Origin: an uncultured Clostridia bacterium
Lineage (GTDB): Bacteria > Bacillota > Clostridia > TANB77 > CAG-508
Direction of reading: 5' to 3'
Assembly (NCBI GenBank): GCA_934141605.1
Contig: CAKPCL010000011.1
Span: forward strand, 1-34,410
Length of the DNA stretch: 34,410 nucleotides
Shown here: piece by piece, positions 25,174-34,146 of the stretch
How positions within the stretch are numbered: position 1 is the stretch's first letter
Layout of the letters: each line of letters opens with the position of its first letter
Translations under genes and position numbers: made by a program
The notes under the pieces: model-generated
Told to the model about the DNA's origin: nothing
The model's database searches: none
Seen by the model: the letters and a program-made list of their open reading frames with translations, nothing else

Positions 25174-25584
25174 ATGACAGAAAATGAGAAAATATTAAGA
25201 AAAAATAAAGAATCAATTTTACGAAAAAATATAGGTAAAAAAATCAAATTAGCTAGATCAAAAACTAAATACACTCAAGAAGATCTTGCTGAAAAAACAT
25301 TACTATCTCCTAGATATATTAGTCAGTTAGAAAGAGGTATTGCTTTTGGTAGTGCAAGTACTATAGTTGGACTATGCAGAGCTTTAAATATTTCATCAGA
25401 TTTCCTATTTAGTGATTTAATTAATTCTGATTCAACTAATTATATTAATTCGATTGATAACAAATTTTTGCAAAATTATTCTCAATTAAATGAGTATAAT
25501 AAGAAGGTAATTAATCAATTAGCAAATGAATTAATAAAATTGCAAATTGAGAATAATTCAAAAAATAAAGAATATTTTAAATAA
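25174..25584 (+). CDS. XRE-family helix-turn-helix regulator
   Basis: A 136-residue protein with an N-terminal HTH_3 domain (about 16-75): IGKKIKLARSKTKYTQEDLAEKTLLSPRYISQLERG is the helix-turn-helix with its usual Q-x-x-L-A and I-S-x-x-E-R-G pattern. The C-terminal half (about 76-136) is short, Asn/Lys-rich and probably helical, without a recognised ligand or protease domain. Start ATG after AGGAGG. It diverges from mraZ and is followed by its own terminator, so a role in pflB control is possible but only by proximity. Confidence 0.85.
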   Translation: MTENEKILRKNKESILRKNIGKKIKLARSKTKYTQEDLAEKTLLSPRYISQLERGIAFGSASTIVGLCRALNISSDFLFSDLINSDSTNYINSIDNKFLQNYSQLNEYNKKVINQLANELIKLQIENNSKNKEYFK

Positions 25585-25587
25585 TGT

Positions 25588-25626
25588 AAAAAGATTATAG
25601 TCTCATCTTGAACTATAATCTTTTTT
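25588..25626 (+). terminator. Terminator of the XRE gene
   Basis: Stem AAGATTATAGT paired with ACTATAATCTT around a 10-base loop, ending in T6 (25621-25626). Confidence 0.88.
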
Positions 25627-25628
25627 CG

Positions 25629-25709
25629 TTGTTTCTGTTCAATAAATTTTCATTAAAAAATTTGTTTCTGTTCGTCTTGCTAATATTTATTTCTTATGTT
25701 ATTATAATA
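25629..25709 (+). promoter_or_regulatory. pflB upstream region: 12-bp direct repeat and -10
   Basis: TTGTTTCTGTTC occurs exactly twice (25629-25640 and 25662-25673), 33 bases apart, about three helical turns. A TATAAT follows at 25704-25709 without a good -35 at 16-18 bases, which suggests an activator or alternative spacing. The repeat is a candidate operator for a regulator of pyruvate formate-lyase; it does not match the Rex or FNR consensus. Confidence 0.45.
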
Positions 25710-25751
25710 ATCGAAAAAAGTGGAAATAATTAAAAATAGGAGGTAAAATTT

Positions 25752-27989
25752 ATGGAATTTAATGAGTGGAATAAATTCAAAAGTGGAGATTGGAAAAATG
25801 AAATTAATGTAAGAGATTTTATTCAACAAAACTATACTCCATATGAAGGTGATTCAAGTTTTTTGGCAAAAACAACTCAAAAAACAGAAAAACTTTGGAA
25901 TGAGGTTTTAGAATTATACAAAAAAGAAAAAAACTCTGAAGGTGGTGTTTTAGAAATTGACACAAAAACAGTATCAACTGTATCTAGTCATGAGGCTGGA
26001 TATATTGATAAAGATTTAGAAGAAATTGTAGGTCTTCAAACAGATGCTCCTCTAAAAAGAGCTATAATGCCTTTTGGTGGAATTCGTATAGTTGAAAAGT
26101 CTTGCGAAAGTTATGGGAAAAAAGTTGATCCAGAGGTTGAAGAAATATTTCATAAATATAGGAAAACTCATAATGACGGTGTATTTAGTGTATATACTCC
26201 AGATATAAGAGCTGCAAGAAGCAGTCACTTGATAACAGGTCTTCCAGATGGATATGGTCGTGGAAGAATTATTGGAGATTACAGAAGAGTTGCACTTTAT
26301 GGTGTAGATATTTTAATAGAAGAAAAGAAAAAAGATTTAGAAGTTTTAGATACCGATGAATTTACTGAAAAAGTTATTAGAGAAAGAGAAGAAATTTCAG
26401 AACAAATCAAAGCTCTAAATGAGCTTAAAGTTATGGCTGCTAAATATGGATTTGATATATCAAGACCTGCTTCAAATTCAAAAGAAGCTGTTCAATGGTT
26501 ATATTTTGGATATTTAGGAGCAATTAAAGACCAAAACGGAGCTGCAATGAGTATTGGAAGAACATCAACTTTCTTAGACATCTATTTTGAAAGAGATTTA
26601 GCTGAAGGTACTTTAACAGAAGAACAAGTTCAGGAAATAATGGACCATTTTGTAATGAAGCTTAGATTAGTAAGATTTTTAAGAACACCTGAATATAATG
26701 AATTATTTAGTGGAGACCCTGTTTGGGTAACTGAAAGCATTGGTGGTATGGGAATAGACGGAAGAACACTAGTTACTAAAAATTCTTTCAGAATTTTACA
26801 CACACTTGAAAACCTAGGGCCTGCCCCAGAGCCAAACTTAACAGTATTATGGTCAACAAGATTACCTGAAGGTTTCAAAAGATATACAACAGATTTATCT
26901 ATAAAAACTTCATCAATTCAATATGAAAATGATGATTTAATGAGAATCACTTTAGGTGATGATTACGGAATAGCTTGTTGTGTTTCTCCTATGAAAATAG
27001 GAAAACAAATGCAGTTCTTTGGTGCAAGAGCCAACTTAGCTAAAACATTATTATATGCTATAAATGGTGGTAGAGATGAAAATTCTGGAAAGCAAATAAC
27101 TCCAAAATATGCTCCAATAACTTCTGAGTATCTAGATTATGACGAAGTAATGGAAAAATTTGACCAAATGATGGATTATGTTGCTAAAATTTATATAAAA
27201 GCATTAAATGCAATTCACTATATGCATGATAAATATTCATATGAAGCAATCGAAATGGCTTTACATGATAAAGATATTTTAAGAACAATGGCTTGTGGAA
27301 TTGCTGGTTTATCAGTAGTTGCAGATTCATTATCTGCTATAAAATATGCAAAGGTAAAAGTAATTAGAGATAATACTGGATTAGCAGTTGATTATGAAAT
27401 AGAAGGAGATTTTCCTAAGTTTGGAAATGATGATGATAGTGTAGATAAAATAGCTGTTAATATTGTAAAAAAATTCATTAGAAAATTACAAAAATATCAA
27501 ACTTATAGAAATTCAAAACACACTTTATCAATATTAACAATAACATCAAATGTTGTTTATGGTAAAAATACAGGAAATACACCAGATGGTAGAAAAGCAG
27601 GAGCACCTTTTGGACCAGGAGCAAATCCATTACATGGTAGAGACACAAATGGAGCTTTAGCAGTTATGAATTCAATTGCAAAACTTCCTTTTGAAGATGC
27701 TGAAGATGGTATTTCTTATACATTCTCAATAACACCTGGAACACTTGGTAAAACTGAAGAAGAAAGAGTCACAAACTTAGTTAATATGTTAGATGGATAT
27801 TTTAAACAAACAGGTCATCATATAAATGTAAATGTTTTTGATAGAAGTTTATTATTAGACGCTATGGATCACCCTGAAAAATATCCTCAACTTACAATTC
27901 GTGTTTCTGGATATGCTGTTAACTTTACTAAATTGACAAGAGAACAACAATTAGATGTTATTAACAGAACAATTCACGAAAAAATTTAA
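25752..27989 (+). CDS. pflB: Pyruvate formate-lyase (formate C-acetyltransferase)
   Basis: A 745-residue glycyl-radical enzyme that converts pyruvate and CoA to formate and acetyl-CoA in the cytoplasm of anaerobic cells. The catalytic cysteine pair is C409-C410 in YGIACCVSPM, and the radical glycine is G720 in RVSGYAV near the C-terminus. N-terminal FPFGGIRI-like segment (MPFGGIRIVE, about 113-122) and DGYGRGRIIGDYRR (about 172-185) are family typical. Start ATG after AGGAGG. It is followed by its activase, pflA, 60 bases downstream, with a terminator-like hairpin repeat between them. All four CGGs seen in the gene are out of frame. Confidence 0.96.
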   Translation: MEFNEWNKFKSGDWKNEINVRDFIQQNYTPYEGDSSFLAKTTQKTEKLWNEVLELYKKEKNSEGGVLEIDTKTVSTVSSHEAGYIDKDLEEIVGLQTDAPLKRAIMPFGGIRIVEKSCESYGKKVDPEVEEIFHKYRKTHNDGVFSVYTPDIRAARSSHLITGLPDGYGRGRIIGDYRRVALYGVDILIEEKKKDLEVLDTDEFTEKVIREREEISEQIKALNELKVMAAKYGFDISRPASNSKEAVQWLYFGYLGAIKDQNGAAMSIGRTSTFLDIYFERDLAEGTLTEEQVQEIMDHFVMKLRLVRFLRTPEYNELFSGDPVWVTESIGGMGIDGRTLVTKNSFRILHTLENLGPAPEPNLTVLWSTRLPEGFKRYTTDLSIKTSSIQYENDDLMRITLGDDYGIACCVSPMKIGKQMQFFGARANLAKTLLYAINGGRDENSGKQITPKYAPITSEYLDYDEVMEKFDQMMDYVAKIYIKALNAIHYMHDKYSYEAIEMALHDKDILRTMACGIAGLSVVADSLSAIKYAKVKVIRDNTGLAVDYEIEGDFPKFGNDDDSVDKIAVNIVKKFIRKLQKYQTYRNSKHTLSILTITSNVVYGKNTGNTPDGRKAGAPFGPGANPLHGRDTNGALAVMNSIAKLPFEDAEDGISYTFSITPGTLGKTEEERVTNLVNMLDGYFKQTGHHINVNVFDRSLLLDAMDHPEKYPQLTIRVSGYAVNFTKLTREQQLDVINRTIHEKI

Positions 27990-27998
27990 TTTAAAAAA

Positions 27999-28037
27999 CG
28001 GGATTTTGTGTGGTAACTCCTTAATCCCGATTTTTTT
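27999..28037 (+). repeat. 31-nt hairpin repeat with T run, copy A
   Basis: Arms CGGGATT (27999-28005) and AATCCCG (28023-28029), flanked by A6 and T7, enclose TGTGGTAACTCCTT. Copy B at 16784-16814 shares 27 of 31 bases including the loop. Here it lies between pflB and pflA and ends six bases before the pflA ribosome site, so it could act as a partial terminator that lowers activase expression relative to pflB. Confidence 0.72.
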
Positions 28038-28048
28038 AGGAGTATCAT

Positions 28049-28780
28049 ATGGAAAATTTAGATTTAAAATATTATGCAAAAGTACACTCAATAGAATCCT
28101 TTGGAACAGTTGATGGTCCAGGAATAAGATTTGTTTTGTTTTTACAAGGCTGTCATCTACAATGTAAATACTGTCACAATAGAGATACATGGAGTATGAA
28201 CGGCGGAGAATACAAATCTTTAGATGATATCTTTGAAAAAATAATGAAATATAAAAATTATATTTATCCAAATGGTGGAGTTACAGTAACTGGCGGTGAG
28301 CCCTTATTACAAGTAAAATTTTTAATTGAACTATTTGAAAAATTAAAAAAAGAAAATATTCATACTTGTATTGATACATCTGGTATGGTTGCCTTAACAC
28401 CAGACATAAAAAATCTACTTTCTCTTACAGACTTAGTTTTATTAGATATAAAACATATAGATTCTGAAAAATGTAAGAACTTAGTTGGTTTCAATAATGA
28501 TAAAGAACTTGCATTTGCAGAATATCTAAGTAATAACAATATTCATATGTGGATTCGTCAGGTTCTAGTTCCTGGATATACTGATGATGAACAAGATTTA
28601 TTAAAATTAAAAAGTTTTATTTCTAATTTAAACAATGTTGATAAGATTGAAATTCTCCCTTATCATGACATGGGAAGATATAAATGGGAAAAACTCGGAC
28701 TTAAATATGAATTAGATGGCGTTAGGATTGCAAATGATGATGATATAAAAAGAGCTAAAAAAATTCTAGGAATTTCCTAG
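28049..28780 (+). CDS. pflA: Pyruvate formate-lyase activating enzyme
   Basis: A 243-residue radical SAM enzyme that installs the glycyl radical on PflB. The cluster motif is C35-x3-C39-x2-C42 (GCHLQCKYCHNRDTW), followed by the SAM-binding GGVTVTGGEPLLQ (about 75-87). The C-terminal ILPYHDMGRYKWEKLG is typical of PflA. Start ATG after TAGGAG. The stop codon lies inside a strong terminator hairpin. All four CGGs found lie out of frame (AAC GGC GGA and similar). Confidence 0.95.
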   Translation: MENLDLKYYAKVHSIESFGTVDGPGIRFVLFLQGCHLQCKYCHNRDTWSMNGGEYKSLDDIFEKIMKYKNYIYPNGGVTVTGGEPLLQVKFLIELFEKLKKENIHTCIDTSGMVALTPDIKNLLSLTDLVLLDIKHIDSEKCKNLVGFNNDKELAFAEYLSNNNIHMWIRQVLVPGYTDDEQDLLKLKSFISNLNNVDKIEILPYHDMGRYKWEKLGLKYELDGVRIANDDDIKRAKKILGIS

Positions 28781-28787
28781 AATTTTT
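28758..28787 (+). terminator. Terminator overlapping the pflA stop
   Basis: AAAAAATTCTAGGA pairs with TCCTAGAATTTTTT around a two-base loop; the pflA TAG (28778-28780) is within the 3' arm. Three degenerate T-rich units containing TTAGAA follow up to about 28850. Confidence 0.8.
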
Positions 28788-28855
28788 TAGTTTCTTAGAA
28801 TCTTTTTATTTTTTTAGAACCTTTTTGCTTTTTAGAACTTCTTTTGTTTTAGATC

Positions 28856-28902
28856 TGTCCCAAATGGACAAAATGTCCAAATAGAACCGTCCCGTTTGGA
28901 CA
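28856..28902. repeat. 61-bp dispersed palindrome, copy 3 (deleted arm)
   Basis: The right arm (28883-28902) and inner TGGACA/TGTCCA hairpin match copies 1 and 2, but the left arm keeps only TGTCC, as if about 14 bases had been deleted. It touches the stop codon of the winged-helix gene (28903-28905) on the minus strand. Confidence 0.75.
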
Positions 28903-29835
28903 TTATCCAATTAATTTAAGTTCAACATTTTCCATTTTATATTTGCCATCTACTAATTTAAATTCCACCAATGTATTTGCTAAAGTTTCTTCATTTTGTC
29001 TTAAATCAGTTGTAAATAGAAATTTAATTTGTGGTATTTCTAATTTGTTAGTTATCATTTCTTTAAAGCATTCTGCCATATGTTTTTCGTCTTCACATAC
29101 AAAAATTAGTTGTGGTAGTCCAGAAAATCCTGAGTCTCCTGATACAAAATTCTCATAAAAATCTTTATATAAATTCATTTTTTCTACTAATTTTTTTTGC
29201 CAGTCTGGTTCTCTTCTGAAGACTTCAAATAAAAATTGAATTGATTTTCCATTTTTAGAAAGTTTTACTGAACCACCTGTTGCTTTAAATACTTTTCCTA
29301 AGGTTTTGGCTGTAATTGCTGGTTTAACAACATAACTATCAAAGGCTTTTACTTTTCTTAAATAAGCTATTAATACTTGGTTTCCTGCTAGTCTTTTTTT
29401 AATCATTGCGACTGGTTTTGTATTATCAGATGGTTGCCATTTGCATTCTATTTCTTTAGATGTTAATAAATATTTTCCCATTTTTTCTAAACAATAAATT
29501 CTATAAATTCCTTTTCCCTCATCTGATGTAAAATAGTATCTAGTTAATATTTTTGATTTTACTAACGCATCTAATTTATTATTTAATTTGTCTTGAGATT
29601 TAGGGTCTATTCCTTTTATTTCAAGCATTTGATAAATTTGTCTTGATGTTATAAATTCAAATTCATTTACTAAATCTAATATAGCAAAATGTATGTCTGT
29701 AATATGTCCTATATTTATCTTATGTACTATTTGATTCATTGAAACATATCCGTCTTTACCATCAAATGTTTTAATTTCTCCTTCTCTTATTGCAAATGGT
29801 GATACTTGTGCTTTTATTTCATTATCCTCAACCAT
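28903..29835 (-). CDS. Unrecognised winged-helix-like protein, 310 residues
   Basis: I do not recognise this protein with certainty. Residues about 40-130 read like a winged helix: ITDIHFAILDLVNEFEFITSRQIYQMLEI followed by NKLDALVKSKILTRYYFT, the layout of replication-relaxation (RepRel-type) or Rrf2-like domains. The middle (about 150-225) contains NQVLIAYLRKVKAFDSY and the C-terminal part (about 225-310) FVCEDEKHMAECFKEMI, which recalls proteins where an HTH precedes a nuclease-like or relaxase-accessory domain. No signal peptide or membrane segment. Start ATG after GGGGGAA. It ends the operon of translation and rRNA-modification genes; a palindrome touches the stop codon. Confidence 0.6.
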   Translation of the reverse strand: MVEDNEIKAQVSPFAIREGEIKTFDGKDGYVSMNQIVHKINIGHITDIHFAILDLVNEFEFITSRQIYQMLEIKGIDPKSQDKLNNKLDALVKSKILTRYYFTSDEGKGIYRIYCLEKMGKYLLTSKEIECKWQPSDNTKPVAMIKKRLAGNQVLIAYLRKVKAFDSYVVKPAITAKTLGKVFKATGGSVKLSKNGKSIQFLFEVFRREPDWQKKLVEKMNLYKDFYENFVSGDSGFSGLPQLIFVCEDEKHMAECFKEMITNKLEIPQIKFLFTTDLRQNEETLANTLVEFKLVDGKYKMENVELKLIG

Positions 29836-29892
29836 TTTTTATTCCCCCTTCTTTATATAAATGATAATACCACTTATACTAAATTTTAAAAT

Positions 29893-30663
29893 TTATAATA
29901 CAATTAATTTGACTTTTCTTTTGTCATAATCAATCTTTTTTATAACAACATCTATTCTTTCTCCATATTTTAGTCCATCTACATATTCAGCCATTCCAAC
30001 TAAATTTGGAGCAAGTTCTATAAAAATTCCATTTTTATTTTTTTCTGTTTCTCTAACAATTCCATTTGTCTTCATTCCTACTGTAAATTTATTTGCATTT
30101 TCTTCCCAACTTCCAAATTGCTCCTTATAAGACAAATTTATTCTTCCATTTTCTCTATCTATAGATTTTACCACAATATTTATTTTTTGTCCAATTTTTA
30201 TTCTCTCATATGGTGTTTTTATTCTAGCAACTGATAAATCCTCTATATGAACTAGTCCTACTATTCCTCCACCTATGTCTACAAAAGCTCCATAAGGTGT
30301 AATATTTTTGACAATTCCATTAACATTTTGTCCTTCCAGCAAATCAGTTTTTACTGAATTTAAAACTTCTTTTTGTACTTCTTTTCTAGAAAATACATAA
30401 TTGTTTCCTTCTTTTTCTTTTATCTTAAACTGTACATATTTATGTACCTTTCCTGCACATAAATTTACTTTAGGAAGCCCGCTTTCATCTAGATTAAATG
30501 CCTCTACTTCTTTTCTTGGTATAATTCCTTCTATTCCATTATCCAACTTAACATATAAATTATAGTTTTCATCACACTTGTCAACAATACCTTGATAAAT
30601 ATCTTTTGTTCCTGTAAAATTTTCTTTTTCCCAGCCTTCTGGTAAAAAATTAAATATGCTCAT
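29893..30663 (-). CDS. S1-domain RNA-binding protein
   Basis: A 256-residue protein with three S1-type OB folds: a degenerate first (about 20-95), a canonical second (about 108-178, GQNVNGIVKNITPYGAFVDIGGGIVGLVHIEDLS) and a third (about 192-255, VGMKTNGIVRETEKNKNGIFIELAPNLVGM). It is an RpsA-like RNA-binding protein, shorter than ribosomal S1 and not preceded by cmk, so a role in translation or RNA turnover is likely but unspecified. Start ATG after AAAAGGAAG. It lies 31 bases after the RsuA/RluB-type gene. Confidence 0.8.
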   Translation of the reverse strand: MSIFNFLPEGWEKENFTGTKDIYQGIVDKCDENYNLYVKLDNGIEGIIPRKEVEAFNLDESGLPKVNLCAGKVHKYVQFKIKEKEGNNYVFSRKEVQKEVLNSVKTDLLEGQNVNGIVKNITPYGAFVDIGGGIVGLVHIEDLSVARIKTPYERIKIGQKINIVVKSIDRENGRINLSYKEQFGSWEENANKFTVGMKTNGIVRETEKNKNGIFIELAPNLVGMAEYVDGLKYGERIDVVIKKIDYDKRKVKLIVL

Positions 30664-30694
30664 TTGTATCTTCCTTTTCTTTTGTAAATAAATT

Positions 30695-31420
30695 TTATGT
30701 ATTTAACAATTTTTTAACTTCATAGTCTTTAAGATATCTCCAGTTTCCTAATTTTAAGTCTTTTACTCCAATATCTCCTATTTTGCTTCTATGCAAAGCA
30801 AGAACCTTGCTTCCAACTGTTTCACACATTTTTCTAACTTGTCTATTTTTTCCCTCATGAATTGTTATTTCTAATCTTGATATGTTTTTCTCTTCATCTG
30901 TTTTTAATATTTTTACTTTAGCTGGTCTTGTAATATAATTTTCTATTTCTACTCCTTGTCTTAATTCTTCTACCGCTTCATTTGAAATAATTCCATGTAC
31001 TGTAACTGTATAGGTTTTGGTAATTTCATGTTTAGGGTGTGTAACTTTATATACAAAATCGCCATCATTTGTTAATATTAAAGCTCCAGAGGTATACATA
31101 TCTAGTCTTCCTACTGGTACTATTCTTTCTTTAACCTTTACTAAATCTAAAACAGTATCTCTATCAAATTGGTCATTCGCTGTTGTAACATATCCAATTG
31201 GCTTATTTAATAATATATAAACTAATTTTTCTGTATTGTGAATAACTTTTCCACAATACTCAACCTTATCCACATTTGTGTCTACTTTTACTCCTAGTTC
31301 ATTTACTGTTTTACCATTAATAGAAATTTTTCCTTCTAAAATGAGTTCTTCACATTTTCTTCTAGAAGCTACACCGCTATTAGCTAAAAATTTTTGTAGT
31401 CTCACTTTGTTATCTTCCAT
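30695..31420 (-). CDS. RNA pseudouridine synthase, RsuA/RluB family
   Basis: A 241-residue enzyme with an N-terminal S4 domain (VRLQKFLANSGVASRRKCEELI, about 6-27) and the RsuA-type catalytic domain. The catalytic aspartate is in GRLDMYTSGALILTNDGD (about 102-119), and the C-terminal EGKNRQVRKMCE is a family marker. Most likely RluB, which modifies 23S rRNA. It starts two bases after the rluD stop, with GGAAG as ribosome site. Confidence 0.88.
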   Translation of the reverse strand: MEDNKVRLQKFLANSGVASRRKCEELILEGKISINGKTVNELGVKVDTNVDKVEYCGKVIHNTEKLVYILLNKPIGYVTTANDQFDRDTVLDLVKVKERIVPVGRLDMYTSGALILTNDGDFVYKVTHPKHEITKTYTVTVHGIISNEAVEELRQGVEIENYITRPAKVKILKTDEEKNISRLEITIHEGKNRQVRKMCETVGSKVLALHRSKIGDIGVKDLKLGNWRYLKDYEVKKLLNT

Positions 31421-31422
31421 AC

Positions 31423-32335
31423 TTACTTCCTTCTATTTTTTAATTCTTTAATAACATTTTCAAAATATTCTGGTAATGGTGCTTCTATAAGCATTTCCTT
31501 ATTAGTAATAGGCTGTTTAAATTTTAAAGATTTAGCATGTAAACACTGCCCTGCTATTCCCCATTCATTTTTACCATTTGAATATGTTGTATCTCCAACA
31601 ATAGGATATCCAATTTCTGATAAATGAACTCTAATTTGGTGTGTTCTACCAGTCTCTATTTTAACTTCCAAAAGTGTATAATCTTTAAATCTTTCCAATA
31701 CCTTAAAATGTGTAATAGCATTTTTTCCATTTTTATTAACAGCCATTTTTTTTCTATCTTTTGTACTTCTTCCGAATAGGCATATTTATTGTTGCTTCAT
31801 TTTCTTTAACAAAGCCTTTGACTAAGGCTATATATGTCTTCTCTACTTCATGATTTTTTATTTGTTCACTTAAGTTTATATGTGATTTATCATTTTTTGC
31901 AACAACTATAACTCCAGAAGTATCTTTGTCCAATCTATGTACTATTCCCGGTCTTATTTCTCCACCTATTCCAGATAAAGATTCTTTGCAAATAGCCAAT
32001 ATTGCATTTACTAAAGTTCCATCAGGATTTCCGTTTGCCGGGTGAACTACCATTCCTTTTGGTTTATTTACAACTATGATGTCATTGTCTTCATATAATA
32101 TTTCTAGAGGAATATTTTGAGCTTTTAATTCTGTTTCTTTTGGTTCTTCCTCTTCTATATTAATTTCATCATTTAGTTGTACTTTATATGATGTCTTAAC
32201 TTTCTTTCCATTTACTATTACTTTTTCATTTTCTATTAATCTTTGTATATTGGTTCTAGAATATTCTGTATTTATAGCTAAAAACGCATCTATTCTTTTT
32301 CCTATATCTTCTTCTTTAACATATATTATTTTCAA
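31423..32335 (-). CDS. rluD: RluD-family pseudouridine synthase, +1 shift at in-frame CGG
   Basis: An S4 domain (about 10-60) precedes the RluA/RluD catalytic domain with VHRLDKDTSG (catalytic Asp, about 138-147). The standard reading runs to ATINMPI, then CGG (codon 188) and stops six codons later at TAG. The next frame continues RSTKDRKKMAVNKNGKNAI and ETGRTHQIRVHLSEIGYPIVGD to a normal C-terminus. Taking CGGA as one codon gives NMPI-G-RSTKDRKKMAV, matching the conserved P-I-G-R of the family, and 303 residues in all. The start is TTG at 32335 after GGGAAGGA. RluD makes pseudouridines in helix 69 of 23S rRNA, near the decoding centre; whether this protein has RluD or a related specificity cannot be told. 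Confidence 0.92.
31771..31774 (-). other. CGGA recoding site in rluD
   Basis: Minus-strand context CCT ATT CGGA AGA AGT. Four-base reading yields PI-G-RS, and glycine is strongly conserved at that place in RluA/RluD proteins. Confidence 0.9.
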
Positions 32336-32353
32336 AATAATCCTTCCCTTTTT

Positions 32354-34054
32354 TTATTTTTTCGCATTTAACCTTTCATATATAACAAAACTATCATCTG
32401 AATATATTTCTTTGTAATTTTCATCTTTTGTCTCAGATATTATCATATTTGTTTTTGATTTTTTACCAATAATTACATGTGTTATATTATATTTTTCAAA
32501 AGTTTTTTCATAGAATTTAGATATTGAAGAAGTATTTATAAAATCACTAAAAATATCTTCATCTTCATTTTCGTTAAATTCTGGTGCATATAAATCTGCT
32601 CTTGAATCTATGAATACTGGTATTCCTCTAAATAGCATATAACTTCCATAATTATATTCATTATAAAATTTTGCATCTTCTAAATCTATATTTTCTAATA
32701 TGTAGTCACATGCTGCGACTGGATATGAACTTTCATTTACAAATTTGTCATCAAGTTTTGGAACTATATTTTTGTAGCTCCATATGCCAATTAGAAAAGT
32801 TAATGCAATTATAACTGCTATATTTTTTGCTACTTCTTCCGCTTGTTTTAATCCATCTTTTGTATATCTACTAATCAAGTCTACAATTAATCTTGTAAGT
32901 ATAATTGTTCCTATTAAAATAAACATTGAAAATTGTCTTCTAGTTGATAACATTAAGTAACAAAGTCCAGCAATCATGAATAAGTCTGATAATTTTATCT
33001 TTGTTTTTGTAAAAATTAGTATTGCCAAAAATACTACTAAAGCACACATTGCATCTGTGTTATTAGCAAGGGTCATTGGTAAATGTTCACTAATATTTTG
33101 AGTTGTATTACCTTTCATTGTTTTATATAAATATGTATATGGTGTGTCCCCTATTGGAGTTAGTAATCCTGTTAATACACATAATATCATTATTATTATT
33201 AAAAATTTAACATTTTTATTTTTATTAATAATCAGTTTATATGAATTTTCTTTATCTGCTTCTCTTTTTATTTTTATTTTTGAAACTTTGCTCTCTAAAT
33301 TTTTAAGTTCAGATTTCATTTTTTCTAATTTTTCTGGTTCAATTTTCTTTTTATCTGCTCTTTTGATTTTATTTTTCAATTTAAAAATTTTGATTTTTTT
33401 ATAAATCACCAAGTCTGATATTATTGCTATTAGGTATTCTGCTATATATGGCATGAATAAAACAAAGAAAAATGGCCATGTAGCTGTATGTAAATTTGCA
33501 ATTAATAATGAAATAATAATTAGTGCTATTCCATATTTTATTTTTCTGTTTTCTATAAATTTTTCTATGCAGTATATTTCCCAAATAAATAATATAAATG
33601 TTACTAATTGAGCTCTAGCTGCAATATAAGGTTGTAACATAAATAAAGCTAATATTGTTATTACAAATGAAATTGATTTGTTTTTTGTTATTTTTGAAAC
33701 TACATAAAATATTGATAATCCTAATATAGCACATAATGCACATGTTGTAATATAGATTCCTTTAAATCCTGCTACTGAATATATTAAATAAGTGCATAAA
33801 TCATATAACCAATGTGGATATGTGTAGTTTAAATTTTCATGCCATGAAAAATGGTCCATCATATCTATGCCATTATTTTTTATTAGTTCTCCTATTTTGA
33901 TTGTGTAAAAAGTGTCATTTTGAAATGTTACTGGTGTTATTGATATAGAAAATATTATTATTAGTATTATTGCTACAATAGTAAAGTTTATGTTTATATT
34001 GACTCTTTTTAACATGATTTGTTTGAATTTGCTTTGTTTTTGCTTTTCTTCCAT
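32354..34054 (-). CDS. Polytopic membrane protein, GT-C glycosyltransferase-like
   Basis: A 566-residue membrane protein with about ten helices. After the first helix comes the loop TFQNDTFYTIKIGELI with an acidic residue and, further on, FSWHENLNYTYPHWLYD, a layout seen in GT-C (PMT/ArnT-like) glycosyltransferases that use lipid-linked sugars. A basic coiled-coil insert (about 225-275) lies in the cytoplasm, and a C-terminal soluble domain (about 460-566, with YNYGSYMLFRGIPVFIDSRADLY) faces outside. Specific function unknown. It starts with ATG after AAAGGA and lies 18 bases upstream of rluD. Confidence 0.65.
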   Translation of the reverse strand: MEEKQKQSKFKQIMLKRVNININFTIVAIILIIIFSISITPVTFQNDTFYTIKIGELIKNNGIDMMDHFSWHENLNYTYPHWLYDLCTYLIYSVAGFKGIYITTCALCAILGLSIFYVVSKITKNKSISFVITILALFMLQPYIAARAQLVTFILFIWEIYCIEKFIENRKIKYGIALIIISLLIANLHTATWPFFFVLFMPYIAEYLIAIISDLVIYKKIKIFKLKNKIKRADKKKIEPEKLEKMKSELKNLESKVSKIKIKREADKENSYKLIINKNKNVKFLIIIMILCVLTGLLTPIGDTPYTYLYKTMKGNTTQNISEHLPMTLANNTDAMCALVVFLAILIFTKTKIKLSDLFMIAGLCYLMLSTRRQFSMFILIGTIILTRLIVDLISRYTKDGLKQAEEVAKNIAVIIALTFLIGIWSYKNIVPKLDDKFVNESSYPVAACDYILENIDLEDAKFYNEYNYGSYMLFRGIPVFIDSRADLYAPEFNENEDEDIFSDFINTSSISKFYEKTFEKYNITHVIIGKKSKTNMIISETKDENYKEIYSDDSFVIYERLNAKK

Positions 34055-34120
34055 AGTTTTTTTCCTTTCGTTTTTATTTTTATAAAATTATATCAAATAA
34101 AAGTAAAAAAAGCTATAAAA

Positions 34121-34146
34121 GAGAAGAAACTTTTATATTTCTTCTC
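34121..34146 (-). terminator. Terminator of the Rpn-like gene
   Basis: Stem GAGAAGAAA/TTTCTTCTC (34121-34129 and 34138-34146), followed on the minus strand by a T-rich stretch; its 5' arm overlaps the stop codon TGA at 34147-34145. Confidence 0.65.
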
